From SIG350 sp964520895 (GTDB lineage: Bacteria; Bacillota; Clostridia; TANB77; SIG350): 22,253 bases of DNA. The notes beneath the pieces are model-generated. The model was not told the origin of the DNA and searched no databases. It saw nothing but the letters and a program-made list of their open reading frames with translations. Both the position numbers and the translations under genes were made by a program. The DNA is taken from positions 1 to 22,253 of the forward strand of contig CAZFOR010000014.1 in the NCBI GenBank assembly GCA_964520895.1. The letters run 5' to 3'. Of the stretch, positions 1 through 7,667 are shown piece by piece; the stretch's first letter is position 1, and each line of letters starts with the position of its first letter.

Positions 1-1125
1 ATAATACTAACAGGAGCAGTAATAATGAGTATAACAGGAGAAGATAGTACAATAGAAAAATCAAAAGAAGCAGTATTTAAAAGTGATTTAACAAATTATA
101 GGGATGAGTATACAAGAAAAGAAATGGAAAAGCAATTAGAAGCAGGAGGAACATTAGATAAAAGTGTACTAAATAATAAAACAGGAGACTACTTAAAAGC
201 AGAAGGATATATATCAAGTTTAACAGAAAAATATATAGGAAAATTAGGAACAACAGCAGAAGGGAAATTAGTATATAAAGATATAACAAATGAAGAAGAA
301 TTTGGATGGGCAGCAGAGTTAAACATGGCAGATTTAAGTGGAGTATTAGCAGGGAAAGTAGAAGTAGGGCAATATATCAAATATACACCAGGAGCAGGAA
401 CACATGTAGCAAATAAGGAACAAACAGGACATAGTGCTGACCAAACATTTACATCAGTTGCAACAGAAGAAGATTGGAGAGTATTATCAGTAAAAGGAGC
501 AGAAGTAACAATAGTAAGACAAGACCCAATTTATCCAACTGAAAATAGTAATGGATTAACACTGTATGGACAAACAGGATATGATAATGCGGTACAAGAA
601 TTAAACAATATATGTGGAATATATAAAGATAATAAATATGCAAAAGAAGCAAGAAGTATAACAGTAGAAGATGTAAATGGAGTAACAGGATATAGTAGTA
701 GTGATATGGCAGCATATGGAGGAGGAAGTAGTAATGACGGAGGATATGGATATACAGGTGTACCAGAATATGGAGATGGAGTAACAGAATACACAAGTGA
801 CCATTACAGTTACGCAGGAACAAGTACAAGTAAGCAATTAAAAACAACAGATGAAGAATACAAGATGTTATTTAAAAACAAAGCAAATAGTAGTAATATA
901 AGTTACTGGGTTGCGTCTCGCTGCGTCTTTGTTAATATATTCGAAGCGCGCTTCGGTGTGCGCAATGTGGTCAGTAGTAGCGTGTACACTTGCTATTTGT
1001 ACTATTCCAACAGCATTGAGCGTGGCTACGTTGTGGGTGTGCGTCCAGTAGTTGTATTAAAATCGAATGTCCGAGTAAGTGGGTCAGGAACGAGCACAGA
1101 GCCATATACAATAACCGAAAATTGA
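1..1125 (+). CDS. Prepilin-like surface protein with hypervariable-type C-terminal domain (5' end missing)
   Basis: The reading frame is open from base 1, so the start codon lies outside the window; the ATG at 25 is internal. The first residues (IILTGAVIMSITGEDS) match the end of the hydrophobic N-terminal helix of clostridial prepilin-like proteins, where 'ILAGV-I--LTG--G' is followed by a charged helix (here IEKSKEAVFKSDLTNYRDEY). The middle carries an 'EEDWRVLSV' strand and 'ARSITVEDVNGVTGY', which I recognise from large surface-protein families of gut Clostridia. The C-terminus runs from YWVASR to GVRPVVVLKSN, a C-type-lectin-like layout. It is probably assembled or anchored at the cell surface and binds an unknown ligand. 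Base composition changes sharply at about 900: adenine falls from roughly half of the bases to 13-25 percent. The family match is from memory; the surface role is inference. Confidence 0.75.
   Translation: MILTGAVIMSITGEDSTIEKSKEAVFKSDLTNYRDEYTRKEMEKQLEAGGTLDKSVLNNKTGDYLKAEGYISSLTEKYIGKLGTTAEGKLVYKDITNEEEFGWAAELNMADLSGVLAGKVEVGQYIKYTPGAGTHVANKEQTGHSADQTFTSVATEEDWRVLSVKGAEVTIVRQDPIYPTENSNGLTLYGQTGYDNAVQELNNICGIYKDNKYAKEARSITVEDVNGVTGYSSSDMAAYGGGSSNDGGYGYTGVPEYGDGVTEYTSDHYSYAGTSTSKQLKTTDEEYKMLFKNKANSSNISYWVASRCVFVNIFEARFGVRNVVSSSVYTCYLYYSNSIERGYVVGVRPVVVLKSNVRVSGSGTSTEPYTITEN
901..1056 (+). other. Putative DGR variable region (VR) in the prepilin-like gene
   Basis: Codons from YW to GVRP are largely of the NNC/NNT type (tgc, gtc, ttt, gtt, aat, ttc, agt, agc, tac, act, tgc, tat, tcc, aac, agc, att, ggc). 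That is what adenine mutagenesis of AAC/AAT template codons would leave. By hand count, adenine is 8 of 60 in 901-960 and 15 of 60 in 961-1020, against 33 of 60 in 601-660. The conserved frame (YW-ASR, F-VR, GVRPVV) looks like a C-type-lectin scaffold with variable surface positions. No reverse transcriptase or template repeat lies in this window, so the assignment is inference. Confidence 0.45.
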
Positions 1126-1162
1126 TGTAGACTCAAAAACACGGAGTAAGAGTTAATTTTAA

Positions 1163-1176
1163 GTGGTTTTTACCAC
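1163..1176 (+). repeat. Small hairpin 38 bp after the surface-protein stop
   Basis: GTGGT and ACCAC pair around a TTTT loop. There is no following T-run, so it is not a terminator. Hairpins shortly after a variable region occur in some DGRs, but this one is short and could be chance. Confidence 0.3.
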
Positions 1177-1245
1177 ATTTATGAGATGATATCTTAAAAA
1201 GGTAAAAATTAGCAAACTGTAATAATAGGTAAATAGATAGTTTAA

Positions 1246-1281
1246 GCACAGATTTTGATATTTCAAGGTTTGTGTTTTTTT
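1246..1281 (+). terminator. Rho-independent terminator of the surface-protein gene
   Basis: A 13-pair stem including G-U pairs (arms 1246-1258 and 1263-1275, loop 1259-1262) is followed directly by a T-run. It sits 120 bp after the prepilin-like stop and before the aspS promoter, so it separates the two transcription units. Confidence 0.75.
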
Positions 1282-1317
1282 AGATATAATACAATACATA
1301 AAATTTATTTAAATATC

Positions 1318-1346
1318 TTGACAAATAGTAGTTTTGGTAGTAATAT
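1318..1346 (+). promoter_or_regulatory. Housekeeping promoter of the T-box/aspS unit
   Basis: TTGACA at 1318-1323, a 17-bp spacer and TAATAT at 1341-1346. The start site is expected near 1353, just before the T-box leader. Confidence 0.8.
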
Positions 1347-1362
1347 AGATACATATTAAAAC

Positions 1363-1603
1363 AATGATAAAGAACTGTATATTAAATCATTACTTTTAGA
1401 GAGAAGGTATAATAGCTGAAAATACTTTTAGGTAAGTTAATATATGGAACATCTTTTGAGTTTACTTATGAAAAGTAAGTACGTATAACTTGCGTTAAAA
1501 GTATATGAGGTAAATAGATAAAAGTTCTATTTATAAAATTGGGTGGCACCACGAATTGATAATCGTCCCTAGTACAGATATTTGTACTAGGGTTATTTTT
1601 TTT
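1363..1603 (+). promoter_or_regulatory. T-box riboswitch leader of aspS, specifier reads AAC (Asn)
   Basis: The leader shows the Stem I AG-bulge motif (AGAGAGAAGG from 1398), a distal GCTG motif, the specifier region before TTTTGAG, and the T-box core GGGTGGCACCACG at 1541-1553. The terminator follows: arms 1567-1576 and 1583-1592, loop 1577-1582, T-run 1593-1603. The family senses uncharged tRNA; its pairing with the tRNA end favours the antiterminator and downstream expression. At the position where these leaders carry the specifier codon (six bases before TGAG) I read AAC at 1448-1450, an Asn codon rather than Asp GAC. The antiterminator UGGC should pair with a G discriminator base, which fits tRNA-Asn and tRNA-Asp alike. 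Specifier placement is by motif alignment, not by folding. Confidence 0.88.
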
Positions 1604-1619
1604 GAAAGGGGAAGTATTT

Positions 1620-3422
1620 ATGGAAACAGAATTATTAGAAGGAATGAAAAGAAGTTGTATGTGTGGACAGGTTGGACTAAATGACTTAGACAAACAAGTG
1701 ACACTAATGGGATGGGTTCAAACTAGAAGGGATATGGGAGGAATTATCTTTATTGATTTAAGAGATAGAAGTGGTATTGTACAAATAGTATTTAACAATT
1801 CTATATCACCTGAATTAATGAAAAAAGCAGAAAGTTTAAGAAGTGAATATGTAATTGCAATTAAAGGTAAAGTTATAAAAAGAGATGAAGAAGCAATTAA
1901 TAAAAATATTGATACAGGATTTATTGAGGTTATTGTATCTGAACTTAAAATATTAAGTAAATCAGAAGCATTACCATTCCAAATTGATGAGAATAGTAAT
2001 GTAAATGAATTAACTAGATTAAAATATAGATATTTAGATTTAAGAAGAACAGAAATGAAAGATAAATTAATAATGAGACATAAAGTAGTAAAAATAGCAA
2101 GAGACTATTTTGATGAAAATGGATTTATTGATTTAGAAACACCAATACTTAATAAATCAACACCAGAAGGTGCAAGAGATTATCTAGTACCAAGTCGTGT
2201 TATACCTGGAACATTTTTTGCATTACCACAATCACCACAATTATTTAAACAATTATTAATGGTATCAGGATTTGATAGATATATACAAATTGCTAAATGT
2301 TTTAGAGATGAAGATTTAAGAGCAGATAGACAACCTGAATTTACACAAATAGATTTAGAAATGTCTTTTATAGATGAAAATGAAATTATGGAATTAAATG
2401 AAGGATATATTAAAAGAGTATTTAAAGAAATATTAAATGTAGATGTACAAACACCATTTATTAAAATGCCATACAAGGAAGCAATGGATAGATATGGTTC
2501 AGATAAACCAGATATTAGATTTGGTATGGAATTAGTAGATTTATCAGATATTGTTAAAGATTGTGGGTTTAAAGTATTTACAGATGCAGTAAATAATGGT
2601 GGTAGTGTAAGAGCTATTAATGCAAAAGGATGTGGCACTAAATTTAGTAGAAGAGATATTGATTCATTAGGTGAATTTGCTAAAATATATAGAGCAAAAG
2701 GTATGGCGTGGATTTCATTAGAAAATGGTGAAATAAAATCAGCTATAACTAAATTTTTAACTGAGCAAGAAGTTGATAATATATTAAAAGCAGTAAATGC
2801 AGAAGATGGAGATTTAATACTATTTGCAGCAGATGTAAATGATATAGTATATGATGTATTAGGAAACTTAAGATTAGAAGTAGCAAGAAGATTAGATATA
2901 CTTAAAAAAGATGATTTCAAATTTTTATGGGTAACTGAGTTCCCACAATTTGAATATAGTGAAGAAGAGAAAAGACTAGTTGCAAAACACCATCCATTTA
3001 CAATGCCAATGGAAGAAGATCTTGAATTATTAGATACTAACCCAGCAGCTGTAAGGGCAAAAGCATACGATATAGTATTAAATGGAGTTGAGCTTGGTGG
3101 AGGAAGTTTACGTATATATAATTCTGAGTTGCAACAAAAAATGTTTACATTACTTGGAATAAGTGAAGATGTAGCATATGAAAGATTTGGATTTTTATTA
3201 AATGCATTTAAGTATGGTGTACCACCACATGGAGGTATGGCTTATGGTTTAGATAGATTATGTATGTTAATGTCAGGAGCAGATAGTATAAGAGATGTTA
3301 TTGCATTCCCAAAAGTACAAAATTCTTCTTGTCCATTAACAGATGCACCTACAGCAGTTGATTACAAACAATTAAGAGATTTAAAAATTAAATCAACAGT
3401 AGATAATAATAAACAAGCATAG
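1620..3422 (+). CDS. aspS: Aspartate--tRNA ligase (possibly non-discriminating)
   Basis: A cytoplasmic class II aminoacyl-tRNA synthetase that joins aspartate to tRNA-Asp. At 600 residues it is the full bacterial type. It has an N-terminal OB-fold anticodon-binding domain (GWVQTRRDMGGIIFIDLRDR, about residues 31-50), motif 1 near 155-185 (ETPILNKSTPEGARDYLVPSR), motif 2 (FRDEDLRADRQPEFTQIDLE, about 228), the GAD insertion, and motif 3 (GMAYGLDRLCMLMSG, about 538). The start is taken as ATG 1620, behind AAAGGGGAAG; a TTG at 1602 in the same frame lies in the leader's terminator tail. The residue after RRD, where His marks many non-discriminating and Leu many discriminating bacterial enzymes, is Met (residue 39), so sequence does not settle specificity. 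The Asn-type T-box upstream hints that the enzyme also feeds Asn-tRNA synthesis by transamidation. Confidence 0.97.
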   Translation: METELLEGMKRSCMCGQVGLNDLDKQVTLMGWVQTRRDMGGIIFIDLRDRSGIVQIVFNNSISPELMKKAESLRSEYVIAIKGKVIKRDEEAINKNIDTGFIEVIVSELKILSKSEALPFQIDENSNVNELTRLKYRYLDLRRTEMKDKLIMRHKVVKIARDYFDENGFIDLETPILNKSTPEGARDYLVPSRVIPGTFFALPQSPQLFKQLLMVSGFDRYIQIAKCFRDEDLRADRQPEFTQIDLEMSFIDENEIMELNEGYIKRVFKEILNVDVQTPFIKMPYKEAMDRYGSDKPDIRFGMELVDLSDIVKDCGFKVFTDAVNNGGSVRAINAKGCGTKFSRRDIDSLGEFAKIYRAKGMAWISLENGEIKSAITKFLTEQEVDNILKAVNAEDGDLILFAADVNDIVYDVLGNLRLEVARRLDILKKDDFKFLWVTEFPQFEYSEEEKRLVAKHHPFTMPMEEDLELLDTNPAAVRAKAYDIVLNGVELGGGSLRIYNSELQQKMFTLLGISEDVAYERFGFLLNAFKYGVPPHGGMAYGLDRLCMLMSGADSIRDVIAFPKVQNSSCPLTDAPTAVDYKQLRDLKIKSTVDNNKQA

Positions 3423-3436
3423 TTATTTTATAAAAG

Positions 3437-3470
3437 CAAATGAAGAATTGTGTATTTCTTCATTTGTTTT
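3437..3470 (+). terminator. Rho-independent terminator of aspS
   Basis: A perfect 11-bp stem (3437-3447 with 3456-3466) around an 8-base loop is followed by TTTT, 15 bp after the aspS stop. It implies that rsmB, 43 bp further on, depends on read-through or its own weak promoter. Confidence 0.85.
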
Positions 3471-3512
3471 CAAGTATATACAAATAAGCTAAAATAATTG
3501 TTAGGAGAATAT

Positions 3513-4847
3513 ATGGAAAAAAACAATATTAATACAAGAGAGATTGTATTGAAAATTTTATATAAAATTAATAAAGAAAAAGCATATTCAAATTTAGTGT
3601 TAGATAATGAGATTAAAAAATACAATTTAGATAATAGAGATATAAACTTCATAACACAAATAGTATATGGTACAGTTACTTATCTAATTACTATAGACCA
3701 TGTTATATCAATTCATTCTAACATTAAAATAAATAAAATATCTGATTGGGTACTTAATATACTTAGAATGAGTGTATATCAGATTATATATTTAGATAAA
3801 ATACCTAAATCAGCTATTGTAAATGAAGGTGTGAATTTGTCTAAAAAATATGGTCATAAAGCAGTATCAGGTTTTGTAAATGCTGTTTTGAAAAGTATTA
3901 ATGAAGATGAGTTAGATAGTTTAAAGTTTGAAAATAAAACTGATGAGATTAGTATTAAAACATCACATGAAAAATGGTTTGTTAATAATCTTGTTAAAGA
4001 ATATGGGCTAGAGCAAGCTAAACAAATATGTGAAGCAAATAACAAAATACCACCAATATATATTAGAATAAATACACTTAAAATATCATTTGAAGATTTT
4101 TGTAAATTATTAGATAAGGATAATATTTTATATAAAAAAGCATTTGTTCCTAATACAATAAAATTAACTAAATTACATAATGTAGAGAAAAATGAATTGT
4201 TTAAAAAAGGCTATTTTACTATTCAAGATAATGCAGCAAGTTTAGCATCATATGTTTTAGGACCACAAGAAAATGACAATGTATTGGATTTATGTAGTAG
4301 TCCAGGTGGCAAAACAACACATATAGCAGAGATGATGAATAACAAAGGTAAAATTATTGGTTGTGATATATATGAAAATAGACTTAATTTAGTAATTCAA
4401 AATGCTAATAGGTTAGGCATAAATATAATTGAAACTAAAATAAATGATGGAACAAAGCTAAATAATGAATTTGTTGATAAATTTGATAAAGTTTTAGTTG
4501 ATGCACCATGTTCAGGACTTGGGGTTATTAGAAGGAAAGTAGATATTAAATATCAAAAAACAGAAAGTGATTTGTTAGAAATACAAAAAATACAATATGA
4601 TATTTTAAGTAATTCTGCTAAATATGTAAAGTTAAATGGATATATTGTATATAGTACTTGTACAATATTAGAAGAAGAAAACGAAAAAACTGTTGAGAGA
4701 TTTTTAAAAGAAAATACTAATTTTGAAATAGTAGATATTTCAAAAATGATACCAAATAATCAAGCAAATGGAAAATATATTAAAACATTACCAAATATTA
4801 ATGATTTAGATGGGTTCTTTATTGCAAAATTAAAAAGAATTAATTAA
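3513..4847 (+). CDS. rsmB: 16S rRNA (cytosine-967-C5)-methyltransferase RsmB
   Basis: It methylates C967 of 16S rRNA using S-adenosylmethionine (family knowledge). The 444 residues show the standard order: an N-terminal NusB-like RNA-binding domain (REIVLKILYKINKEKAYSNL), then the Rossmann methyltransferase. SAM-binding motif I is LDLCSSPGGKTTHIAE (about 257-272). The catalytic pair is the DAPCSGLGVIRR motif (Cys near 332) and YSTCTILEEENE (Cys near 382). Both cysteines of the NOL1/NOP2/Sun family are present, so the enzyme should be active. ATG 3513 is chosen because AGGAG at 3503-3507 gives normal spacing; the in-frame TTG at 3498 lies upstream of that site. Length is normal for the family. 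It stands alone between two terminators. Confidence 0.95.
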   Translation: MEKNNINTREIVLKILYKINKEKAYSNLVLDNEIKKYNLDNRDINFITQIVYGTVTYLITIDHVISIHSNIKINKISDWVLNILRMSVYQIIYLDKIPKSAIVNEGVNLSKKYGHKAVSGFVNAVLKSINEDELDSLKFENKTDEISIKTSHEKWFVNNLVKEYGLEQAKQICEANNKIPPIYIRINTLKISFEDFCKLLDKDNILYKKAFVPNTIKLTKLHNVEKNELFKKGYFTIQDNAASLASYVLGPQENDNVLDLCSSPGGKTTHIAEMMNNKGKIIGCDIYENRLNLVIQNANRLGINIIETKINDGTKLNNEFVDKFDKVLVDAPCSGLGVIRRKVDIKYQKTESDLLEIQKIQYDILSNSAKYVKLNGYIVYSTCTILEEENEKTVERFLKENTNFEIVDISKMIPNNQANGKYIKTLPNINDLDGFFIAKLKRIN

Positions 4848-4860
4848 TATTAGATTTATA

Positions 4861-4900
4861 AAAAAGAGAAATTATACAAAAATATATTTTCTCTTTTCTT
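4861..4900. terminator. Bidirectional terminator between rsmB and the convergent small surface gene
   Basis: A-rich arm 4861-4871 pairs with T-rich arm 4887-4897, with T-runs leaving in both directions. It lies between two convergent genes, 13 bp after the rsmB stop and 17 bp from the stop of the minus-strand gene. Confidence 0.7.
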
Positions 4901-4916
4901 TTACATATATAACTGT

Positions 4917-5519
4917 TTATGAATTATCTCTGTATCTGTCGTTATCTTGTGAAACATAAGAAAATACTAGTATAGCTACAATTATAGCGGCTAATGCAAC
5001 GATTAATAATGTTACTGATGTTTTAGACATTGTCATACCTAAGAAATTTACATTATCATCTGTATAAGCAACTCTTTGAGTTGAGTATGTTCCATCTCTA
5101 ATAACATCTGGGTTTGTTGCAGTATTAGTATCATTATTAGTATTTGCTGTATTACTATTAGCACCATTACCAGTTGTTGTACCAGTCATAGTATCACCAG
5201 TCATCGTGTTATTTCTATCAGTTGTATTACCACTATTAGTAGCACCGTTAGTATCAGTATTATTATCAATACCTGACCTTATATCACTACCTAAGTTGTT
5301 AACTCCATTTGAAACACCACTACCTATATCACTAACTGTTGATGAGATACCTGTCCCGATATCACTAACACCGTTTTTTATATCATTACCAATATTTCTA
5401 GCACCATTTTCTACATCATTAACTCCTTGAGACATTGCATTTGTTGCATAAGTTAATGAAAAAACAGAAATAATCATAAGAGATATAATTGTTAAAATAA
5501 ATAATTTTATTTTTTTCAT
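4917..5519 (-). CDS. Small exported, membrane-anchored low-complexity protein with 11-residue repeats
   Basis: I do not recognise this 200-residue protein. It has a clear signal peptide (KKIK, then a hydrophobic stretch, with likely cleavage after TYA, residue 25). Residues 42-85 hold four consecutive 11-residue repeats of the form (N/D)(I/L)Gx(G/D)(I/V)xx(G/T)(V/I)x, which would form an amphipathic helix. A Thr/Asn/Gly-rich linker follows (about 86-138). A single membrane segment lies near 167-188 (SVTLLIVALAAIIVAILVFSYV), with a short charged tail (DNDRYRDNS). The topology suggests a protein with an extracytoplasmic repeat and linker anchored at its C-terminus. ATG 5519 is preceded by AGGAGG with good spacing. 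It is transcribed alone, divergent from the PHP gene, and ends at a shared bidirectional terminator. Confidence 0.7.
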   Translation of the reverse strand: MKKIKLFILTIISLMIISVFSLTYATNAMSQGVNDVENGARNIGNDIKNGVSDIGTGISSTVSDIGSGVSNGVNNLGSDIRSGIDNNTDTNGATNSGNTTDRNNTMTGDTMTGTTTGNGANSNTANTNNDTNTATNPDVIRDGTYSTQRVAYTDDNVNFLGMTMSKTSVTLLIVALAAIIVAILVFSYVSQDNDRYRDNS

Positions 5520-5530
5520 AATAACCTCCT

Positions 5531-5713
5531 AAAGTTATTTTACAATAATATTTTTTACATATTAAAAAAATATATACACAATATATAAATATACAAAATA
5601 TACAAATTAAAAAAATTTATAAAAAAAATTTATAAAAAATATTAAAAAAAATAATAATATAAGATATAATTAAAAAGAAAAAATATATAAATAGTGAAGC
5701 AAAGTTATAATTG
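5531..5713. other. Extremely AT-rich divergent spacer
   Basis: This spacer between divergent genes is nearly pure A and T with long A- and T-tracts. It must hold promoters for both sides. A TATAAT at 5665-5670 is the best plus-strand -10 candidate but has no convincing -35. I see no gene or operator in it. Confidence 0.4.
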
Positions 5714-5728
5714 AAAGAGGTGGAAAAA

Positions 5729-6595
5729 ATGATTGATTTACATACACATACAAGTTATTCAGATGGAACATATACTGTTAAACAGTTATTAGAAGAAGCT
5801 CAAAAAGCTGGTATATCTATTTTATCAATAACAGACCATAATACTGTAAATGCATATAAAGAAATGGCAAAGAATGATTATACAGATTTATTTACAGGTA
5901 AAATAGTTACAGGTGCAGAGTTTGAGGTAATGTTTGATGGTGCTAAAATAGAATTATTAGGATTTGACTTTGATTATAATAAAATTGATGAATGGATGAA
6001 TGATGAATATGATGCAAATATAATGAAAGCAAATTTGAATAATGAATTTGAACTAATGGTAAATGCATGTAAAAAAAATAATGTTAAAATTGATGATATA
6101 CAATATGAGGCATCAATGGGTTGGCCAATAAATCATATATTTAAGTCATTAAAAAAATATGAAGAAAACAGAAAATTATTTAATGAGCAACAATGGAGTG
6201 ATAAAACTACATTTTTTAGAAACTGTACATGTAATAAAAATTTTCCAGTATATATTGATTTTACTGGCTGTGTACCCGATGCAAAAAGTATAAGTGATAG
6301 GATTAGAGACGCTGGTGGGAAAGTGTTTTTACCACATTTATTTTTGTTTCCAGTTAATGAATATATTGCATATTTAGATATGTTAAGACAAGAAAATATT
6401 ATTGATGGTATTGAAGTATATCATTGTAGTTTTTCAGATGAACAAACTAATATATTAAAAGATTATTGTAATAAATATAATTTGTTAATGTCTGGTGGTA
6501 CCGATTTTCATGGCCATAGAAAACCAGATAGAAAAATAGGAGTTGGATATGGTAATTTAAATATTAATGAAAAATTAGTAGAAAATTGGATTTAG
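5729..6595 (+). CDS. PHP-domain metal-dependent phosphoesterase
   Basis: The PHP fold binds a di- or trinuclear metal centre and hydrolyses phosphoesters; the YciV/TrpH-like branch includes 3',5'-nucleoside bisphosphate and short-RNA hydrolases. Visible ligands are HTH at residues 5-7 (MIDLHTHTSYSDGT), Asp36-His37 (SITDHNTV), Glu64 (TGAEFEV), a later histidine in PHLFLFP, and the C-terminal GGTDFHGHRKPD with Asp259 and His261. The 288-residue length fits the single-domain branch. The start is ATG 5729 behind AAAGAGGTGG; the in-frame TTG at 5711 would place the ribosome site inside the gene. The central part (about 95-190) is more divergent than in typical YciV proteins, so the substrate is uncertain. 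A DUF362 gene follows with its own promoter. Confidence 0.85.
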   Translation: MIDLHTHTSYSDGTYTVKQLLEEAQKAGISILSITDHNTVNAYKEMAKNDYTDLFTGKIVTGAEFEVMFDGAKIELLGFDFDYNKIDEWMNDEYDANIMKANLNNEFELMVNACKKNNVKIDDIQYEASMGWPINHIFKSLKKYEENRKLFNEQQWSDKTTFFRNCTCNKNFPVYIDFTGCVPDAKSISDRIRDAGGKVFLPHLFLFPVNEYIAYLDMLRQENIIDGIEVYHCSFSDEQTNILKDYCNKYNLLMSGGTDFHGHRKPDRKIGVGYGNLNINEKLVENWI

Positions 6596-6607
6596 ATATA
6601 TTATTAA

Positions 6608-6636
6608 TTGTTTTTAAATAACAAAAGTGATAAAAT
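6608..6636 (+). promoter_or_regulatory. Promoter upstream of the DUF362 gene
   Basis: TTGTTT at 6608-6613, a 17-bp spacer and TAAAAT at 6631-6636, about 58 bp before the GTG start. No terminator is visible after the PHP gene, so read-through is also possible. Confidence 0.55.
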
Positions 6637-6693
6637 ATTGATATAAATAAAATTCATATATACATAAAAAAATAAAGAAAGAAGGAATAAAGC

Positions 6694-7581
6694 GTGGAAA
6701 AATCAAAAGTATATTTTACAAAAGAAATTACACCAGAAAGCTTAATTAAGATTTATGAAAGTTTAGGACAAGAATTAAAAGGCAAAGTAGCTGTTAAAAT
6801 ATCAACTGGTGAACCAGGAGGACATAATTTTTTATCTCCAAATTTAATAAAAGATTTAGTTAATAAATTGGATGGAACTATTGTTGAATGTTGTACAGCA
6901 TATAGAGGAAATAGATTTGAGGTTGAAGACCACTGGAAAGCAATACAAGATCATGGGTTTAAGGATATTGCACCATGTGATATTATGGACGAAGACGGTG
7001 ATATTGAGTTGCATTTTGAAGGTGGAAAACATTTAAAGGGAATTAATTATGTTGGTTCACATTTAATGAATTATGATTCAATGCTTATGTTGTCACATTT
7101 TAAAGGACATCAAATGGGAGGATTTGGTGGAGCATTAAAAAATATGTCAATAGGTGTTGCATCTAGAAATGGTAAAGCATGGATACATTCAGTTGGAATT
7201 ACAAATAATCCAGATGAAATGTGGGAACATATTAATAATCAAGATGGATTCTTAGAAAGTATGGCAGAAGCTGATAAAGCAGTAATAACATATTTTGAGC
7301 CACAAAATATGGCATATATAAATATCGCAAATAAGATTTCAATAGATTGTGATTGTGATTCGAATCCAGCTGAGCCTGAAATGAAAGATATAGGTATATT
7401 TGCTTCAATTGACCCTGTTGCGTTAGATAAGTGTTGCTATGATGCTATTATTAGTTCAAATGACCCAGGTAAGGAGTCATTAATAAATAGAATGAAAGAA
7501 AGAAATGCATCACACATATTAGAAGCTGCAAATGAACTTGGTATAGGTAGTATAGAATATGAAATAATAAATATCGATTAA
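6694..7581 (+). CDS. DUF362 domain protein lacking the ferredoxin module
   Basis: The 295-residue protein matches the DUF362 family by its order of conserved blocks: KVYFTKEITPESL, KVAVKISTGEPGGHNFLSP, a Cys pair in VECCTAYRG, HFEGGKHLKGINYVG, MLMLSHFKGHQMGGFGGALKN, and the late DPVALDKCCYDAI. Many family members end in or carry a 2x[4Fe-4S] ferredoxin domain; no CxxCxxC pattern is present here, so this is the short form. The function of DUF362 is not established; conserved Cys and His suggest metal or redox chemistry. The start is GTG 6694 behind GAAGGA. The anion permease follows after 86 bp without a visible terminator, so the two are probably co-transcribed. Confidence 0.85.
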   Translation: MEKSKVYFTKEITPESLIKIYESLGQELKGKVAVKISTGEPGGHNFLSPNLIKDLVNKLDGTIVECCTAYRGNRFEVEDHWKAIQDHGFKDIAPCDIMDEDGDIELHFEGGKHLKGINYVGSHLMNYDSMLMLSHFKGHQMGGFGGALKNMSIGVASRNGKAWIHSVGITNNPDEMWEHINNQDGFLESMAEADKAVITYFEPQNMAYINIANKISIDCDCDSNPAEPEMKDIGIFASIDPVALDKCCYDAIISSNDPGKESLINRMKERNASHILEAANELGIGSIEYEIINID

Positions 7582-7667
7582 TATAATAAGATAAAAAATT
7601 AACTAGTATGCAAATGAAAAAAAGATAAGTAATATAATAATTAACAAAAGAAAAGGTAGGATAATTA

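Noticed and set aside
77..847. Leu/Tyr-rich minus-strand frames opposite the prepilin-like gene
   Set aside because: They mirror A-rich codons of the real gene (poly-Leu/Phe/Tyr translations) and match no family.
1..1125. Reverse transcriptase or template repeat for the putative DGR
   Set aside because: No RT-like protein and no second copy of the 901-1056 segment are visible on either strand of this window.
1602..1619. TTG at 1602 as the aspS start
   Set aside because: It lies in the T-run of the T-box terminator; ATG 1620 has the properly spaced AAAGGGGAAG.
2180..2920. 246-residue open frame on the minus strand inside aspS
   Set aside because: It lies antisense to a complete, well-conserved gene, has no ribosome site, and has the composition of a shadow frame.
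5560..5710. A/T tracts as an origin or curved-DNA partition site
   Set aside because: No DnaA-box cluster or regular iterons; this is ordinary for an AT-rich divergent promoter region.
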